The position numbers were made by a program, and so were the translations under genes. A stretch of 64,000 nucleotides of DNA from Rapidithrix thailandica (GTDB lineage Bacteria > Bacteroidota > Bacteroidia > Cytophagales > Flammeovirgaceae). Below the pieces are notes generated by a model, which was not told the origin of the DNA, did no database searches, and worked only from the letters and a program-made list of their open reading frames with translations. The stretch lies in assembly GCF_039710355.1 (NCBI RefSeq), contig NZ_JBDKWZ010000014.1, positions 120,984-184,983 of the forward strand. The letters run 5' to 3'. Positions 35,593-45,994 of the stretch are shown in pieces (position 1 is the first letter of the stretch; every line of letters starts with the position of its first letter).

Positions 35593-36900
35593 ATGAGGCA
35601 GGGCTGTTTCACATTGTTCCTATTTTTGGGTGTACTACTCCGTGTTCAGGCACAGGAGGGATTTGTTATGCCTACAATAAAGCAAGATAGCTTAAAGCTA
35701 AATACAAAGCTTTTCGGAGATCCGGTCGGAGATCCGGCTTCTTGGGCTCCCCGTCTGGATGAAAAGAAGCATTCGTTTTCTAAAAGTTATTTGCCGGATA
35801 CTTCGGCTTGGAAAGCGCCCAAGTCCAAGTTGTGGAGTGATGAAAGCCTGGAGTGGGGCATTGGCCGTTACGAGTATTTGCAAGGAAAAGAAGGGTCTTT
35901 GGGGAAAGCCCGTTTTCCGGAGAATTTATCACTTTCGAGTTGGAAACCGGAGAGCTTGTCCGGGTTGGGGCAAAAGGGAGTGCCGGGATTTGACATAGGG
36001 AAACTTGCTAAAAAACAAGCAGTACCAACGGTACCTGGAATGGGCATCGATTCCCTGAAAGAGCATTGGGAAAACAAGTTGCCCGGCAAAGAAACCATCA
36101 AACCTCAGGGGCTTTCCCAACAATTGGAAACGGCCACCGACAGCCTTGAAGTAGTGGCCCAGGCCAAGGGGCAAAGGGAAAAAATAAACAACTGGGTAGA
36201 AGAGGGAAAGAAAACAACGTCTTTATTAGAGGAAAAAGATATACGAGAAGAAGCTTTGGGGAAGGTCAAAGAAATGGATAAACTCAAACAAGCAAAAGAC
36301 AAACTTCCCGCTTTGCCGACTCCGGGCCGGATAGATCCTACCCAGGTCCAGCAGTATGTACCGGAAACAGAGGTGCCGATGAAGGTAAAAGAGGTGAAGA
36401 AAAAAGGAGAAACGGGGTACAAGGAGTTTGTCTTGAAAAAGAAACAGTTGCTCAGCCTGCCTGACAAGACTTTTTTCGATTTGATAGGAGGAATTTCTAC
36501 CGGAGAGAAGTTGTCCTTTCACCTGTCACCGCATTTTGGCTGGAAGGCTGGTAAACGCTTTTCTTTGGGCGGTGGCTTTACCTTGCAATATACGGGAGAT
36601 AAGTCAGCTCCGGTGTCTTTGGTTTTTGGTTTGAAGACTTTGGCTAAATACGCCTTGAAACCGGATCGCTTTTACCTGCGGGCCGAGACGGTATCCCTGT
36701 TACCGGAAGTTTCCTATTGGGGAGAGGCGGAGGAATCGGTCAAGCAGGCAGGTCATACGGCCCTGTTGGGTGCTACCTACGAAGTGGCCTTGAGCAAACT
36801 GTTGTCGGTGACCATGAGCTTGTTGTACAATGTAAATGAAGATTTGCCTGCCCCGGCCTTACAATCGCCTTTGATAGGTCGCCTGGGCTTGAAGATATAA
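35593..36900 (+). CDS. Exported protein, first gene of the RHS operon (barrel-like C terminus)
   Basis: The 435-aa protein has a signal peptide (about 1-20, ending VQAQ). Residues 25-280 are low-complexity, Lys/Glu/Pro-rich and probably extended or coiled. Residues about 290-435 form alternating amphipathic strands (FDLIGGISTGEKLSFHLSPHFGWKAGKRFSLGGGFTLQY, ending IGRLGLKI) like a small outer-membrane barrel or barrel lid. No known family was recognised. It begins a run of seven closely spaced plus-strand genes ending in the RHS toxin (gap to the next gene 11 bases), so an assembly or export role for the RHS proteins is possible. Confidence 0.7.
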   Translation: MRQGCFTLFLFLGVLLRVQAQEGFVMPTIKQDSLKLNTKLFGDPVGDPASWAPRLDEKKHSFSKSYLPDTSAWKAPKSKLWSDESLEWGIGRYEYLQGKEGSLGKARFPENLSLSSWKPESLSGLGQKGVPGFDIGKLAKKQAVPTVPGMGIDSLKEHWENKLPGKETIKPQGLSQQLETATDSLEVVAQAKGQREKINNWVEEGKKTTSLLEEKDIREEALGKVKEMDKLKQAKDKLPALPTPGRIDPTQVQQYVPETEVPMKVKEVKKKGETGYKEFVLKKKQLLSLPDKTFFDLIGGISTGEKLSFHLSPHFGWKAGKRFSLGGGFTLQYTGDKSAPVSLVFGLKTLAKYALKPDRFYLRAETVSLLPEVSYWGEAEESVKQAGHTALLGATYEVALSKLLSVTMSLLYNVNEDLPAPALQSPLIGRLGLKI

Positions 36901-36911
36901 ATGGTACAAGA

Positions 36912-37691
36912 ATGATGAATGTAAAGATTTTTTTAATACCCGTTTTACTGTGGGTGCTGAGCGGTGTCCCTTCTTGGGGCCAGTCGCCCGATTCGCTACA
37001 GTACTACCTGCCCATTCAACGGGCGGATAGTTACAAAGTGTACGAAGCGAAAGACAGCACCTTGTACTTTTCCTTTACGGAACACACAGTCAAACAGGGA
37101 GAGTTGGATTGCCGGCTTCAAGACAAGTTTCAACGGGAGCTGGCATCGGTAACCTTAGCCAAGGAGTACGGACAGAACAACTATGCCTTGCGTCTGTTTG
37201 CTTCGGGGTATACCGGTTGGCAAGAGGGGGAACGGTACCGGCTGGTGGTGAGCGATGAACAGGGTCGCGAACACGCTTTGTATTTCAAATGTGTGAAAGG
37301 GGCGGTTGAAAAACCCTCTCCGAACATTCGTATGAACGCGGTGTCAGTGGACTGTGACCGGGCAGAAGGAAACCTGGTGGAGTTTTTAGGCACGGTGGAG
37401 CAAGGACAGGCGCCCTACCGGGTTGAGTGGTTGGTGTCCACCGACCGGGAAGGAGAAGCCTTACTTTACGAACCCTTGGAGGCGACCGTACAGCGAGGGG
37501 GAGAAGTACCCCGGATCCAATTGGACAAAGCCGGAGGGTATTATGTGACCTTAAAAGTATGGGATTTGTGCGGGCAATACGGTGAGCAAGTGGCCAAGGT
37601 GGATTGCAAGGCGAATGACAGCGATACCTCGGTGGAGCTGGAGTGGTTCGAACAACCTAAAAAAGTACAACCGGGAACCCCAATCAAATAA
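36912..37691 (+). CDS. Exported Ig-like protein of the RHS operon
   Basis: The 259-aa protein has a signal peptide (about 2-24, ending SWGQ). It appears to contain two beta-sandwich regions; the second (about 135-235: APYRVEWLVSTDREG...GGYYVTLKVWDLCGQYGEQVAKVDCKA) resembles a PKD/Ig-like domain. Paired cysteines fit an oxidising periplasm. No family was recognised. It lies 11 bases after the barrel-like gene and 3 bases before the anchored 194-aa gene. Confidence 0.65.
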   Translation: MMNVKIFLIPVLLWVLSGVPSWGQSPDSLQYYLPIQRADSYKVYEAKDSTLYFSFTEHTVKQGELDCRLQDKFQRELASVTLAKEYGQNNYALRLFASGYTGWQEGERYRLVVSDEQGREHALYFKCVKGAVEKPSPNIRMNAVSVDCDRAEGNLVEFLGTVEQGQAPYRVEWLVSTDREGEALLYEPLEATVQRGGEVPRIQLDKAGGYYVTLKVWDLCGQYGEQVAKVDCKANDSDTSVELEWFEQPKKVQPGTPIK

Positions 37692-37694
37692 AGG

Positions 37695-38279
37695 ATGAAA
37701 CAAGGAGTACGATGGAGCATCGCCATAGGCCTGGCATTCGTGTTGGCCTTGGTGGGATATTGGTCTTTTTTTGGCCCCTTGAGCAAGGAGGCCTATTTGG
37801 CCGAGGTGCGTGACCGGGAAGGTGCGTTTTGCCAGAGGCAAGAAGTGGATGATTTCCGGGTGGAGTTGTGGTACACTCCGGCAGCCTATATGGCCCTGCA
37901 ACAGTACGAAGATAGCCTGGTCAGCCGGATTGAGGCGATGTCCGGGATGCAGTATTATACCTTAAAGTTGGGCATTCCGGGAGAGGACCTGGTGAAGTCC
38001 CTGACTTCGGGCCCGGAAGAGGTGCAGCGGTTGTTGTACTATTTTTCCTATGGGCTACAGTCGGATATTTATATAGAACAGTCGGGACAAAAGTTGCCCT
38101 GTGTGCTGTACCATTTCGAGCGCTCCTACGATTTGGGAGGCAGCCGGACTTTTACCCTAGGATTTGAAGACCCTGCAAAAGGGCAGGGGACAAGCACCTT
38201 GGTGTTGGAATCGGCCTTGTGGGAGCAGCCCTTGCGCTTTGTGATAGAGAAAGACGGTCTGCCACAATTGTGGTTGTAG
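37695..38279 (+). CDS. Membrane-anchored protein of the RHS operon
   Basis: The 194-aa protein begins with a single hydrophobic helix (about 6-28, VRWSIAIGLAFVLALVGYW) preceded by basic residues, with no lipobox or clear cleavage site, so it is probably anchored in the inner membrane with its body in the periplasm. The rest is mixed alpha/beta with no recognised family. Tight spacing (3 bases before, 47 after) ties it to the RHS operon. Confidence 0.65.
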   Translation: MKQGVRWSIAIGLAFVLALVGYWSFFGPLSKEAYLAEVRDREGAFCQRQEVDDFRVELWYTPAAYMALQQYEDSLVSRIEAMSGMQYYTLKLGIPGEDLVKSLTSGPEEVQRLLYYFSYGLQSDIYIEQSGQKLPCVLYHFERSYDLGGSRTFTLGFEDPAKGQGTSTLVLESALWEQPLRFVIEKDGLPQLWL

Positions 38280-38326
38280 GAAATAAAGTATAAAACATAG
38301 AAAGAAAACAAGCAAAACAACAGACA

Positions 38327-41300
38327 ATGATACAGTTATTCTTGAAAAGGCGGTTGGTGCGTACGGTAGCTTTGGGTCTCAGTTTGAGCATACTAATACA
38401 GTTGTTCTCGGTTCCGGTAAGTTATGCGTTGACGGGAGGTCCGAGTCAACCGGAGGTGCAAGCCTTTGAGCCGGTAGGGACGACTGAGATGGTGGATTTG
38501 TTCAGCGGTGACTTCACTTATAACATTCCGTTATTTGAATTGCCGGGACCAAACGGGGGCTATCCGTTCAATTTGGCCTACCACGCCGGAGTGGGAATGG
38601 ACCAAGAAGCGAGTTGGGTAGGCTTAGGTTGGTCTTTGAACCCCGGAGCAATCAACCGGCAAGTGAGAGGCTTGCCCGATGAGTTTAAAGGGGATAAAAT
38701 AGTGACCAAAACACATATCAAACCCAATGTGACCATTGGAGGGGAATTGGGAGTCGGAGGAGAAATTTTTGGAAATAGTAAAATTAAGGGAGAAATCGGG
38801 CTCAAGATTTTTAATAACAGTTATAAAGGGGTTGGTTATAGTCTGGAACCTCAATTGACTGCAACCATTAATAAAGTTACTGCAGAAAAACGGTCTTCAA
38901 ATCTTAGTATCGGCTTAAGTTTAAATAGTCAGGAGGGAGTCGCGCTCAATGCAAGTTACGGGCTTTCTCATGAAATGGAGAAAAATCGCGCTGTAAGCCT
39001 AGGTTTATCAGGAACATATAGTTCACGACACGGAGTACAGGGTTTGGCTATAACCGGGAGTGCAGAAGAAATAGGAAAAAAAGAGGTAGTGGTAACGGAT
39101 AAGGCCGGTAATCCTGTGACAAATGAGAACGGTGAACCTGTGAAAATAACAATTAAGGAAACATTGAGTGCCGGATCTTATAGTATGAATTTGGACTTTG
39201 GTGTGCCAAGTTATACTCCGGCCATCAGTTATCCCATGTACACAAAAAGTTATGCTTTAAAGTTTAAATTGGGACCTGCTTATAGTGGGGTATATCCTTA
39301 TGGCTCTATTCAGGGTTTCTATACCAAACAAGAGTTAAAAAATAATGGGGCTGAAGTGCCTTGGGAAGGTTATGGATACTTAAATTACGAGCAAGGGGCT
39401 TTAAACAAACATGCACTTTCGGATCTCAACCGGGAAAAAGACGGGATGGTGAGTGAAGAGACGCCTAATTTGGGCTTACCTTCCTATACCTATGATGTAT
39501 ATTCGGCAAGTGGTCAGGGGATGGGGGCGATGTACCGTCCTTTCCGCTCGGATTTTGGAATAGTGGCGGATCCGGTAAAAGAATCGGGATCACATAGTCT
39601 GAGTTTGGGTGTGGATGTGGGAATTCCAAGCCATATTGGCGTAAATGCAAGTCTGTTTTTAGCAGATTCCTGGTCGGGACAATGGGTGCCAAAGTCGTTT
39701 TCAGGCAGGGAGAATTTCGAATTCCGGGGGAAAAGCTTGGATAATCCTTTGTACGAACCGTCCTATTTTAAAGTACATGGGGAGTTGACCTCCGTATCAG
39801 CTAACAAACTTCAGGCTATCGGAGGGGAAAAAGCTGTAAAATTTAATTTACATGGAGTGAATGAAATATCCTCTCCCATAGCCCCTCAGGCGTATTTGAA
39901 CGAACGTGTGAGCCGGAATCAAGTGGTACAGCCCTTGCGTGTGGAACAATTACTCGATGGACAAAATAAGGAATTATATCCACTGTTTTCTCTGCAATAT
40001 TATCATGGAACTGAAACGACTACTCTTCGGCCGTACCAACGTACGAATCTCCAAAGTAATGGTAAAAAGCATCATATAGCTGGATTTACAGCTTTGAATC
40101 CGGACGGTTTACAGTACACCTATGCCTTGCCGGCGTATAACCTTACCCAAAAGGAAGCGACTTTTAGTGTCAATGATGGTGGTGTGAATATACGGAGTAG
40201 AGTAGATATCCAAGAGGACGGTAATAGTGGTTCTGCCAAACATAAACATAATAGAACGGATCAATTCCTTCACGAAAATACTACCCCAGCCTATCCTCAT
40301 GCTTTCTTACTGACTTCCGTGACGGGACCGGATTATGTGGATGTGACTGGCAACGGGATTACTGACGATGATCTGGGCTATTGGATTAAATTTACCTATC
40401 GCAAGTTAGTAACAGATGGTGGAAGGGAGTATTATCGTTGGCGATCACCTTATGACAGAGCCAATTTTGACGAAGGGTATCGTTCTTCGGATGAAGATGA
40501 CCGGGGAAGTTATGTATATGGAGAAAAAGAAATGTGGCTGTTGGCCCGAGTGGAAAGCAAGTCGCATTATGCCGAGTTTTCAGTTTCGAAGAGAGAGGAT
40601 GGACTGGAAGCCGCAGGGGAATTTGCGACTCTAGGAGCCAAGGGGAGCTTTGCTTCTTACAAACTGGATAAAATAGCCTTGTATAGTAAACAACAAGACA
40701 AGCAACCCATTAAACAAGTGCGATTCCGGTATGCAGAGACCGCCGAGGATGAATTATGTAGAGGGATAGAAAATGCGGCTAATGGCCGGGGGAAATTGAC
40801 GTTGAAACAGTTATGGTTTGAATATGGAAACAACAGTCGAGGTAAGTTGAATCCTTACACCTTCGATTATCATGTTAGTAACCCAATAGAAAACCCCAAC
40901 TACAATATGTATGCGGTAGACCGTTGGGGCAATTACAAGCCGGTACCTAAGAATGCTTCTAACGAGGAGGATGTACTGTCCAATTACGATTTCCCTTACA
41001 TCGATCAGACAACCGAAAAAGAAACCTTGGATGCCTATGCAGGAAGCTGGAGCCTGAAAGAAATTCGCTTGCCTAGTGGAGGGAAAATCGTGGTGGATTA
41101 CGAAATGGATGACTATGCCTATGTGCAAAATCGCAAGGCTATGCAGATGATGAAAGTGGTAGGGTTAGAAGAAGTGGGAAGGTTTGACAACTATCTTCCT
41201 ATGGGCGGACCGGCACATGTGGATTTTAACAAAGTGATTTTCGAATTGGAACAGCCGATTCCGGCAGAGAAGGTAGGTTCGGGAGCAGGACAACAGACCG

Positions 41301-43570
41301 CTCAAGAGGTGGTGTTGCGCTATTTGGACGAAAATGGGAACGGAGTGTTGGACCAGGGGCGGGAAAGGCAATTATACTTTAAGTTTTTACTCCGGCTAAG
41401 AAGCAAAGGGGGAAAGGTGTTTGACGACTTTATCAAGGGTTATGTGGATCTGAATCCCAATCCGGCTTCAATGGGTTTGGAACCCGCTGTAAATGGAGAA
41501 TATCGCTATGGATATTTTGAAATGAAAGAAGACAGAGGATACCAGGCCATCGCTTACCGGGCTTGGCAACATTTGAAGGTGAACCAACCGGAACTGGCTA
41601 CCCCCATTGCTCGGTCAGGTGTGAATCCCGATGGTTTGAAAGGACAAATAGAAGCCTTGATTGGGATGGTAAAAGAAGTAGATCAAATGTTCACCGGGTA
41701 TTATAACTATGCCCAGGAAAAAGGTTGGGCCAAACAGGTGATTCAAGACAAGGCCTGGGTGCGATTGTATACTCCGGACAAGATTAAAAAAGGGGGTGGG
41801 CACCGGGTGAAACAGTTGACTTTGTTTGATAACTGGGCCCGGCAAGAGAACCTGAGTAGTGAGCAGAAAGGCGAACGGGAAGGAGTGTACGGACAGGTAT
41901 ACGATTATACTTTAGAGGAAAACGGAGAGCAAATCAGTAGTGGAGTGGCTACCAATGAACCCATCCTGGGTGGTGAGGAAAATACCCTGCGTTATGGAAA
42001 AAAGTACACGCAGAGTGTCTTTTTGGCTTCCAACAACAACTTATACTTTGAGTATCCGGTCAATGCAGCTTACTATCCGGGAGCGAGTGTAGGTTACCGG
42101 AAGGTGACAGTGAAGAGCTTGGCTTCGGGTTGGTTGGAAAACCGGGAAATGAAGTACTTTGACGATTGGTTTTCAAAAACACCGGATAAGAGCAAACTGA
42201 AATTCGGTAGTAGCGGGCAGACCGAACACGAATTCTACACGGCCAAAGATTTCCCGGTGTTGGCATATGAAACGGATAAAAAAGACAAGCCTAAGAAACA
42301 TAAGATTAATTTAGGTCTTTATAAGGATGAGGAGAGTAAACTTACTTCCAGCCAAGGGTACAGCATTGTGCTTAACGATATGCACGGGAAGCCAAAAGCC
42401 ACTCGGCACTATGCCCAGGGAGAAGACGGTCAAATGGCACAGTCTCCATTCTCCAAAGTGGAATACAAGTATTTCAACAAAAAGATGCGGCATGAGGGGA
42501 AGACAGTTCAAGCGCTAGATAACCTGTTTGCTTATCAGGAACAGGAAGATGGTCAAGGGTATTTGCAAAAAACAAACAAAGTGACTTCCAATAGCCGCTA
42601 CCTGGGGCTGGAGCAGGAAGTGATGATTGATATGCGCAGAAACGTGGATGGAGTATACAATGGGGGAACAGATACAAATGTGGACTTTATATTTGCCATA
42701 TTTCTTCCCATCCCTATCCCTAGTTGGTGGCCTAATTTGGGAAAAAGCTTTTCAGCATTAAACACCACGGTGATCAACAAAGTGATTCATAAAAGTGGGG
42801 TTTTACAAGAAATCGTGGCCGAGCATGAGGGAAGTAGAGTGACTACACAAAACTTATGTTGGGATGCCCAAACGGGAAGAGCCATCCTCACCAAAGTTAA
42901 CAACAACTTTGATCAACCTATTTACAGTCACCAGATACCAGCCTTTTGGAAGTACGAAGGGATGGGGCCCGCTTATAAAAATATAGGTTTGGAGTTTGAT
43001 GCGAAACTGAATGTATATCAACCAAATGCTCCCTCTTTTAAAGTAAAAGGAGGAACTTGGGACCAAGTGAGTTCTCAATTGTCACCAGGTGACAAAGTGA
43101 TGGTATTCACTACCAGTGGCAATAATCAGGCAATTACCGGAATGAGGTATAAAGGATTCGGAATCTTTACCAAAGATCTTGGGAGAGGAAATGTGGCTGA
43201 AGATACCGACTATCGGTTTCGTCTGAACCGTACCGGTCTGGAGTTCACAGCTCAATGTACACCTTATGTGTTAAAAGCTTTAGCATATGAGGCCAGTGAA
43301 GGTAATTGGATGAAAGCCAAGCCTTTTTTGATGCCGTGGGATGAACTTTTGGTATATCCCAAAGATGAAAATGGCAACATTAAACCTGCACAAGCCCGGA
43401 TGGTATATGTAGGAGATGGAATATTTGCCCAAGATGAGGGGAGGATTTCGGGAGGTAATGAGTATCATTTTTATATCTACCGCAGTGGCAGACGCAACCA
43501 ACTCAATGCCGATGCGGGGGGGATCACCGCTTTGAAAAACCCCATGGAACCGGAAGCCGGACAACAATAA
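38327..43570 (+). CDS. Large exported SpvB/RHS-shell-like protein
   Basis: The 1747-aa protein has a signal peptide (about 10-34, ending SYALTGG). It then shows the hallmark Bacteroidota RHS-shell start: FSGDFTYNIPLFELPGPNGG with YPFNLAYHAGVGMDQEASW and VGLGWSLNPGAINRQVRGLPDEF. This matches the SpvB/TcB-like beginning of toxin-complex proteins. The body is beta-rich with YD-like segments (LPSGGKIVVDYEMDDYAY) and no conserved RHS-associated core or toxin tip at the C terminus (GITALKNPMEPEAGQQ). It therefore probably supplies part of a shell or delivery complex rather than a toxin. There is no T9SS sorting domain. The next gene starts 30 bases later. Confidence 0.85.
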   Translation: MIQLFLKRRLVRTVALGLSLSILIQLFSVPVSYALTGGPSQPEVQAFEPVGTTEMVDLFSGDFTYNIPLFELPGPNGGYPFNLAYHAGVGMDQEASWVGLGWSLNPGAINRQVRGLPDEFKGDKIVTKTHIKPNVTIGGELGVGGEIFGNSKIKGEIGLKIFNNSYKGVGYSLEPQLTATINKVTAEKRSSNLSIGLSLNSQEGVALNASYGLSHEMEKNRAVSLGLSGTYSSRHGVQGLAITGSAEEIGKKEVVVTDKAGNPVTNENGEPVKITIKETLSAGSYSMNLDFGVPSYTPAISYPMYTKSYALKFKLGPAYSGVYPYGSIQGFYTKQELKNNGAEVPWEGYGYLNYEQGALNKHALSDLNREKDGMVSEETPNLGLPSYTYDVYSASGQGMGAMYRPFRSDFGIVADPVKESGSHSLSLGVDVGIPSHIGVNASLFLADSWSGQWVPKSFSGRENFEFRGKSLDNPLYEPSYFKVHGELTSVSANKLQAIGGEKAVKFNLHGVNEISSPIAPQAYLNERVSRNQVVQPLRVEQLLDGQNKELYPLFSLQYYHGTETTTLRPYQRTNLQSNGKKHHIAGFTALNPDGLQYTYALPAYNLTQKEATFSVNDGGVNIRSRVDIQEDGNSGSAKHKHNRTDQFLHENTTPAYPHAFLLTSVTGPDYVDVTGNGITDDDLGYWIKFTYRKLVTDGGREYYRWRSPYDRANFDEGYRSSDEDDRGSYVYGEKEMWLLARVESKSHYAEFSVSKREDGLEAAGEFATLGAKGSFASYKLDKIALYSKQQDKQPIKQVRFRYAETAEDELCRGIENAANGRGKLTLKQLWFEYGNNSRGKLNPYTFDYHVSNPIENPNYNMYAVDRWGNYKPVPKNASNEEDVLSNYDFPYIDQTTEKETLDAYAGSWSLKEIRLPSGGKIVVDYEMDDYAYVQNRKAMQMMKVVGLEEVGRFDNYLPMGGPAHVDFNKVIFELEQPIPAEKVGSGAGQQTAQEVVLRYLDENGNGVLDQGRERQLYFKFLLRLRSKGGKVFDDFIKGYVDLNPNPASMGLEPAVNGEYRYGYFEMKEDRGYQAIAYRAWQHLKVNQPELATPIARSGVNPDGLKGQIEALIGMVKEVDQMFTGYYNYAQEKGWAKQVIQDKAWVRLYTPDKIKKGGGHRVKQLTLFDNWARQENLSSEQKGEREGVYGQVYDYTLEENGEQISSGVATNEPILGGEENTLRYGKKYTQSVFLASNNNLYFEYPVNAAYYPGASVGYRKVTVKSLASGWLENREMKYFDDWFSKTPDKSKLKFGSSGQTEHEFYTAKDFPVLAYETDKKDKPKKHKINLGLYKDEESKLTSSQGYSIVLNDMHGKPKATRHYAQGEDGQMAQSPFSKVEYKYFNKKMRHEGKTVQALDNLFAYQEQEDGQGYLQKTNKVTSNSRYLGLEQEVMIDMRRNVDGVYNGGTDTNVDFIFAIFLPIPIPSWWPNLGKSFSALNTTVINKVIHKSGVLQEIVAEHEGSRVTTQNLCWDAQTGRAILTKVNNNFDQPIYSHQIPAFWKYEGMGPAYKNIGLEFDAKLNVYQPNAPSFKVKGGTWDQVSSQLSPGDKVMVFTTSGNNQAITGMRYKGFGIFTKDLGRGNVAEDTDYRFRLNRTGLEFTAQCTPYVLKALAYEASEGNWMKAKPFLMPWDELLVYPKDENGNIKPAQARMVYVGDGIFAQDEGRISGGNEYHFYIYRSGRRNQLNADAGGITALKNPMEPEAGQQ

Positions 43571-43600
43571 GAAACGACTAAATTTTAATTACAAATAGTA

Positions 43601-45937
43601 ATGAATTTATATAAAAAGCTTTCTATAATCTTTGTAATTACTTTTGTATTAATTGCAAACCTTGCTATAGGGCAACAAACATCTTCCAATTGTATTGAAT
43701 GTGATTGTTTTGAAAACTTTCCTGACTATACTGGAGCCACCCCAGATAAGTTAGGGTATGTTGGATCTTCAACTAGTTTCAGTGTCAGCTGGCAGCTTAT
43801 AGACTGTGTTATGGAAGCAAGATGGTGTGATGAGGTAGATGATGATGAGCGAGAGTTCATATGGTATTTAGATTCAAAAGTGATAAGTAGAAATAACACT
43901 GGATTGGATATCACTTGGACAGAAGAAGATATAGGTATCCATGATTTGGAATTTATGGTAAGGTGTGGTAATGATTTATGGAAAATTTGGTCAACAGAAT
44001 ACGAAGTAAAATGCCCTATATCAGAAGTATCAATTAGTCAAAATACGGAAACCTATAAATTAACCGCTACTCCTACCCACCCCAATAGTAATCCGGATGA
44101 TTACCGTTTTGAATGGTACTATGGACCGAATGAGGACCTTATTTCGACACAGCGCAGTACGGATATTTGCGCACCGGGGAAATATAAGGTGAAAATGTGG
44201 TTAATAGATGGAGTAAAATGCTATACGCAAGACGAGATTATTGCCGAAGGGGTACAACCTCCTCCAACGTTGCCAGTAGCTCAGGGAGTAAATATATCGA
44301 ATGTGCTTTCGGCCTCTGTGGTGACCTATAGTGATACCTGGCCGGTTGATAAAAGTTCGGATCGCCATCCGTATTTTAACGGTAGAAAAGGAGTTTGGCG
44401 ACCTTCTTCTTCTTATGCTTACCGGCAGGAACGCAATTATCAAAATATAGCATCCGCTACCGGGCAGGTAAACCTTAGCAGTGATGGTACTTTTTCTTTG
44501 GAAAGTTTTGTATGGAATACCCCAAGCACCCATACGGTGCGTAAATGGCTGCGAGCCAATACGATTACCAAGTACAGCCCCTCAGGCTATGAGTTGGAAA
44601 ATATGGATGTCTTGGGTCGCTATTCGGCTGCCTTGTACGGTTACCAGGATCACTTACCCATAGCCGTGGGAGCCAATACCCGGCATAAAGAGATGCTCTT
44701 TACAAGTTTTGAAACCGGAGAAAATACAGGACATTTTTCTACCCGTACACCTTTTGTTTATACTACCAAGAGGATAAAAGTATCAAGAGCTTCGGGAAAA
44801 ACGGCAGTAATTAATCTTCCTGTGGATGAATTGGATTTTTTGAATGAAGTGGATGTTTTATGCCAAACTTACCCTGGAAGTATGGAGGAAGCTATATTGC
44901 CCTCTGCTTGGGAAAAAGTAGTAGTTAGTTGCAAAATTCCTAATCCGGAAGACCCTGAAAATACAACCTTGGTGAGGCTGGAAGAAGAGAAGCTTCATCA
45001 ACTGTCGTATTGGGAAGGTTGGTTGGAAACTCAAATTCCTGTGAACAGGACACCCTTTCAAACATATAATGCCCATTATAAAGGATATAATATAGTAGAA
45101 GATGAAAAAGACAAAGGATATATAGAGATGAATGTAATCGGTTCATCAGATGAATTTGATAAAATGTCTGATTTAAATCTACTGATTAAATATAGGGTAT
45201 CTGATCAATCTTATTACAAGGTTGTAAATGTGATGAAATTAGTAGATTGGCCAATAACTTTTAAGAACGAATATGGGGAAGACACCGAAGGAAGGTATTT
45301 GGAATTGAATGATAGTGATATAAGTGATCTTGAAGAGTATCCTTTTGAAGAAGTTTGGGTAGTAGACAACCGAGATATACGTGGGGCTTATGCCCATACC
45401 GGTCAAAAAAGCTTGATCATAAGTCGAGAGCAAGGGTTTATTCAAGACCAGTTGGAACTTCAAAGAAATAAAAAATACCTACTGAATGCTTGGGTATCTG
45501 TGGGAGAGGAGCAACCGGAAAGTGATGAATTGGCTGGCAGGCTAGGCATAACGGTAAGTTTTGAAAAAAGTAGTAGTCAAGAACAAATAAAAGCCGTTCC
45601 CAAAGGACCAATCATTGAAGGCTGGCAACAGGTAGAGGCGGAGTTTACTTTTCCGGAGGAAAAAGAAGCTCAACTCATGTTGACCTTTCACCCGGGCGCT
45701 GGGGGGAAAACTGCCTATTACGATGATATACGTTTATTTCCAGCCAATGGAAGCATGCAAACGTATGTATACGATCCGGAAAACTACCGCTTGAAAGCGA
45801 CACTGGACCCGAACAATTTTGCCACCTTGTACTATTACGATGAGGAAGGTGGGTTGAAGATCGTGAAAAAAGAAACGGCCCGGGGGATTGTCACCGTACA
45901 GGAAGCACATTCTTATCAGGTGCCACAAGGAAATTAA
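43601..45937 (+). CDS. Exported Ig/CBM-like protein with RHS-type C terminus
   Basis: The 778-aa protein has a signal peptide (about 1-24, ending AIGQQ). The N-terminal part has two Ig-like regions with cysteine pairs (about 25-130 and 130-215). A middle beta-rich region follows, then a carbohydrate-binding-like jelly roll (about 600-715: GAYAHTGQKSLIIS, GWQQVEAEFTF, AYYDDIRLFP). The end, YVYDPENYRLKATLDPNNFATLYYYDEEGGLKIVKKETARG, is the motif that commonly closes Bacteroidota RHS-associated proteins. It is AT-richer than its neighbours in the first two thirds, which suggests a mosaic origin. It probably works with the 1747-aa shell protein. Confidence 0.75.
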   Translation: MNLYKKLSIIFVITFVLIANLAIGQQTSSNCIECDCFENFPDYTGATPDKLGYVGSSTSFSVSWQLIDCVMEARWCDEVDDDEREFIWYLDSKVISRNNTGLDITWTEEDIGIHDLEFMVRCGNDLWKIWSTEYEVKCPISEVSISQNTETYKLTATPTHPNSNPDDYRFEWYYGPNEDLISTQRSTDICAPGKYKVKMWLIDGVKCYTQDEIIAEGVQPPPTLPVAQGVNISNVLSASVVTYSDTWPVDKSSDRHPYFNGRKGVWRPSSSYAYRQERNYQNIASATGQVNLSSDGTFSLESFVWNTPSTHTVRKWLRANTITKYSPSGYELENMDVLGRYSAALYGYQDHLPIAVGANTRHKEMLFTSFETGENTGHFSTRTPFVYTTKRIKVSRASGKTAVINLPVDELDFLNEVDVLCQTYPGSMEEAILPSAWEKVVVSCKIPNPEDPENTTLVRLEEEKLHQLSYWEGWLETQIPVNRTPFQTYNAHYKGYNIVEDEKDKGYIEMNVIGSSDEFDKMSDLNLLIKYRVSDQSYYKVVNVMKLVDWPITFKNEYGEDTEGRYLELNDSDISDLEEYPFEEVWVVDNRDIRGAYAHTGQKSLIISREQGFIQDQLELQRNKKYLLNAWVSVGEEQPESDELAGRLGITVSFEKSSSQEQIKAVPKGPIIEGWQQVEAEFTFPEEKEAQLMLTFHPGAGGKTAYYDDIRLFPANGSMQTYVYDPENYRLKATLDPNNFATLYYYDEEGGLKIVKKETARGIVTVQEAHSYQVPQGN

Positions 45938-45939
45938 TA

Positions 45940-45986
45940 CGTTCGACTCTTCGAGGTTGATGGAAACCTTGAAGTGTTTGGGGATT
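45940..45986. repeat. Imperfect hairpin of the CTTCAAGGTTT family
   Basis: In the 57-base gap before the next gene, CGACTCTTCGAGGTTGATGG is followed by AAACCTTGAAGTG, an imperfect copy of the inverted arms seen in the 73-bp elements at 56271 and 62319. Confidence 0.45.
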
Positions 45987-45994
45987 GATAACTG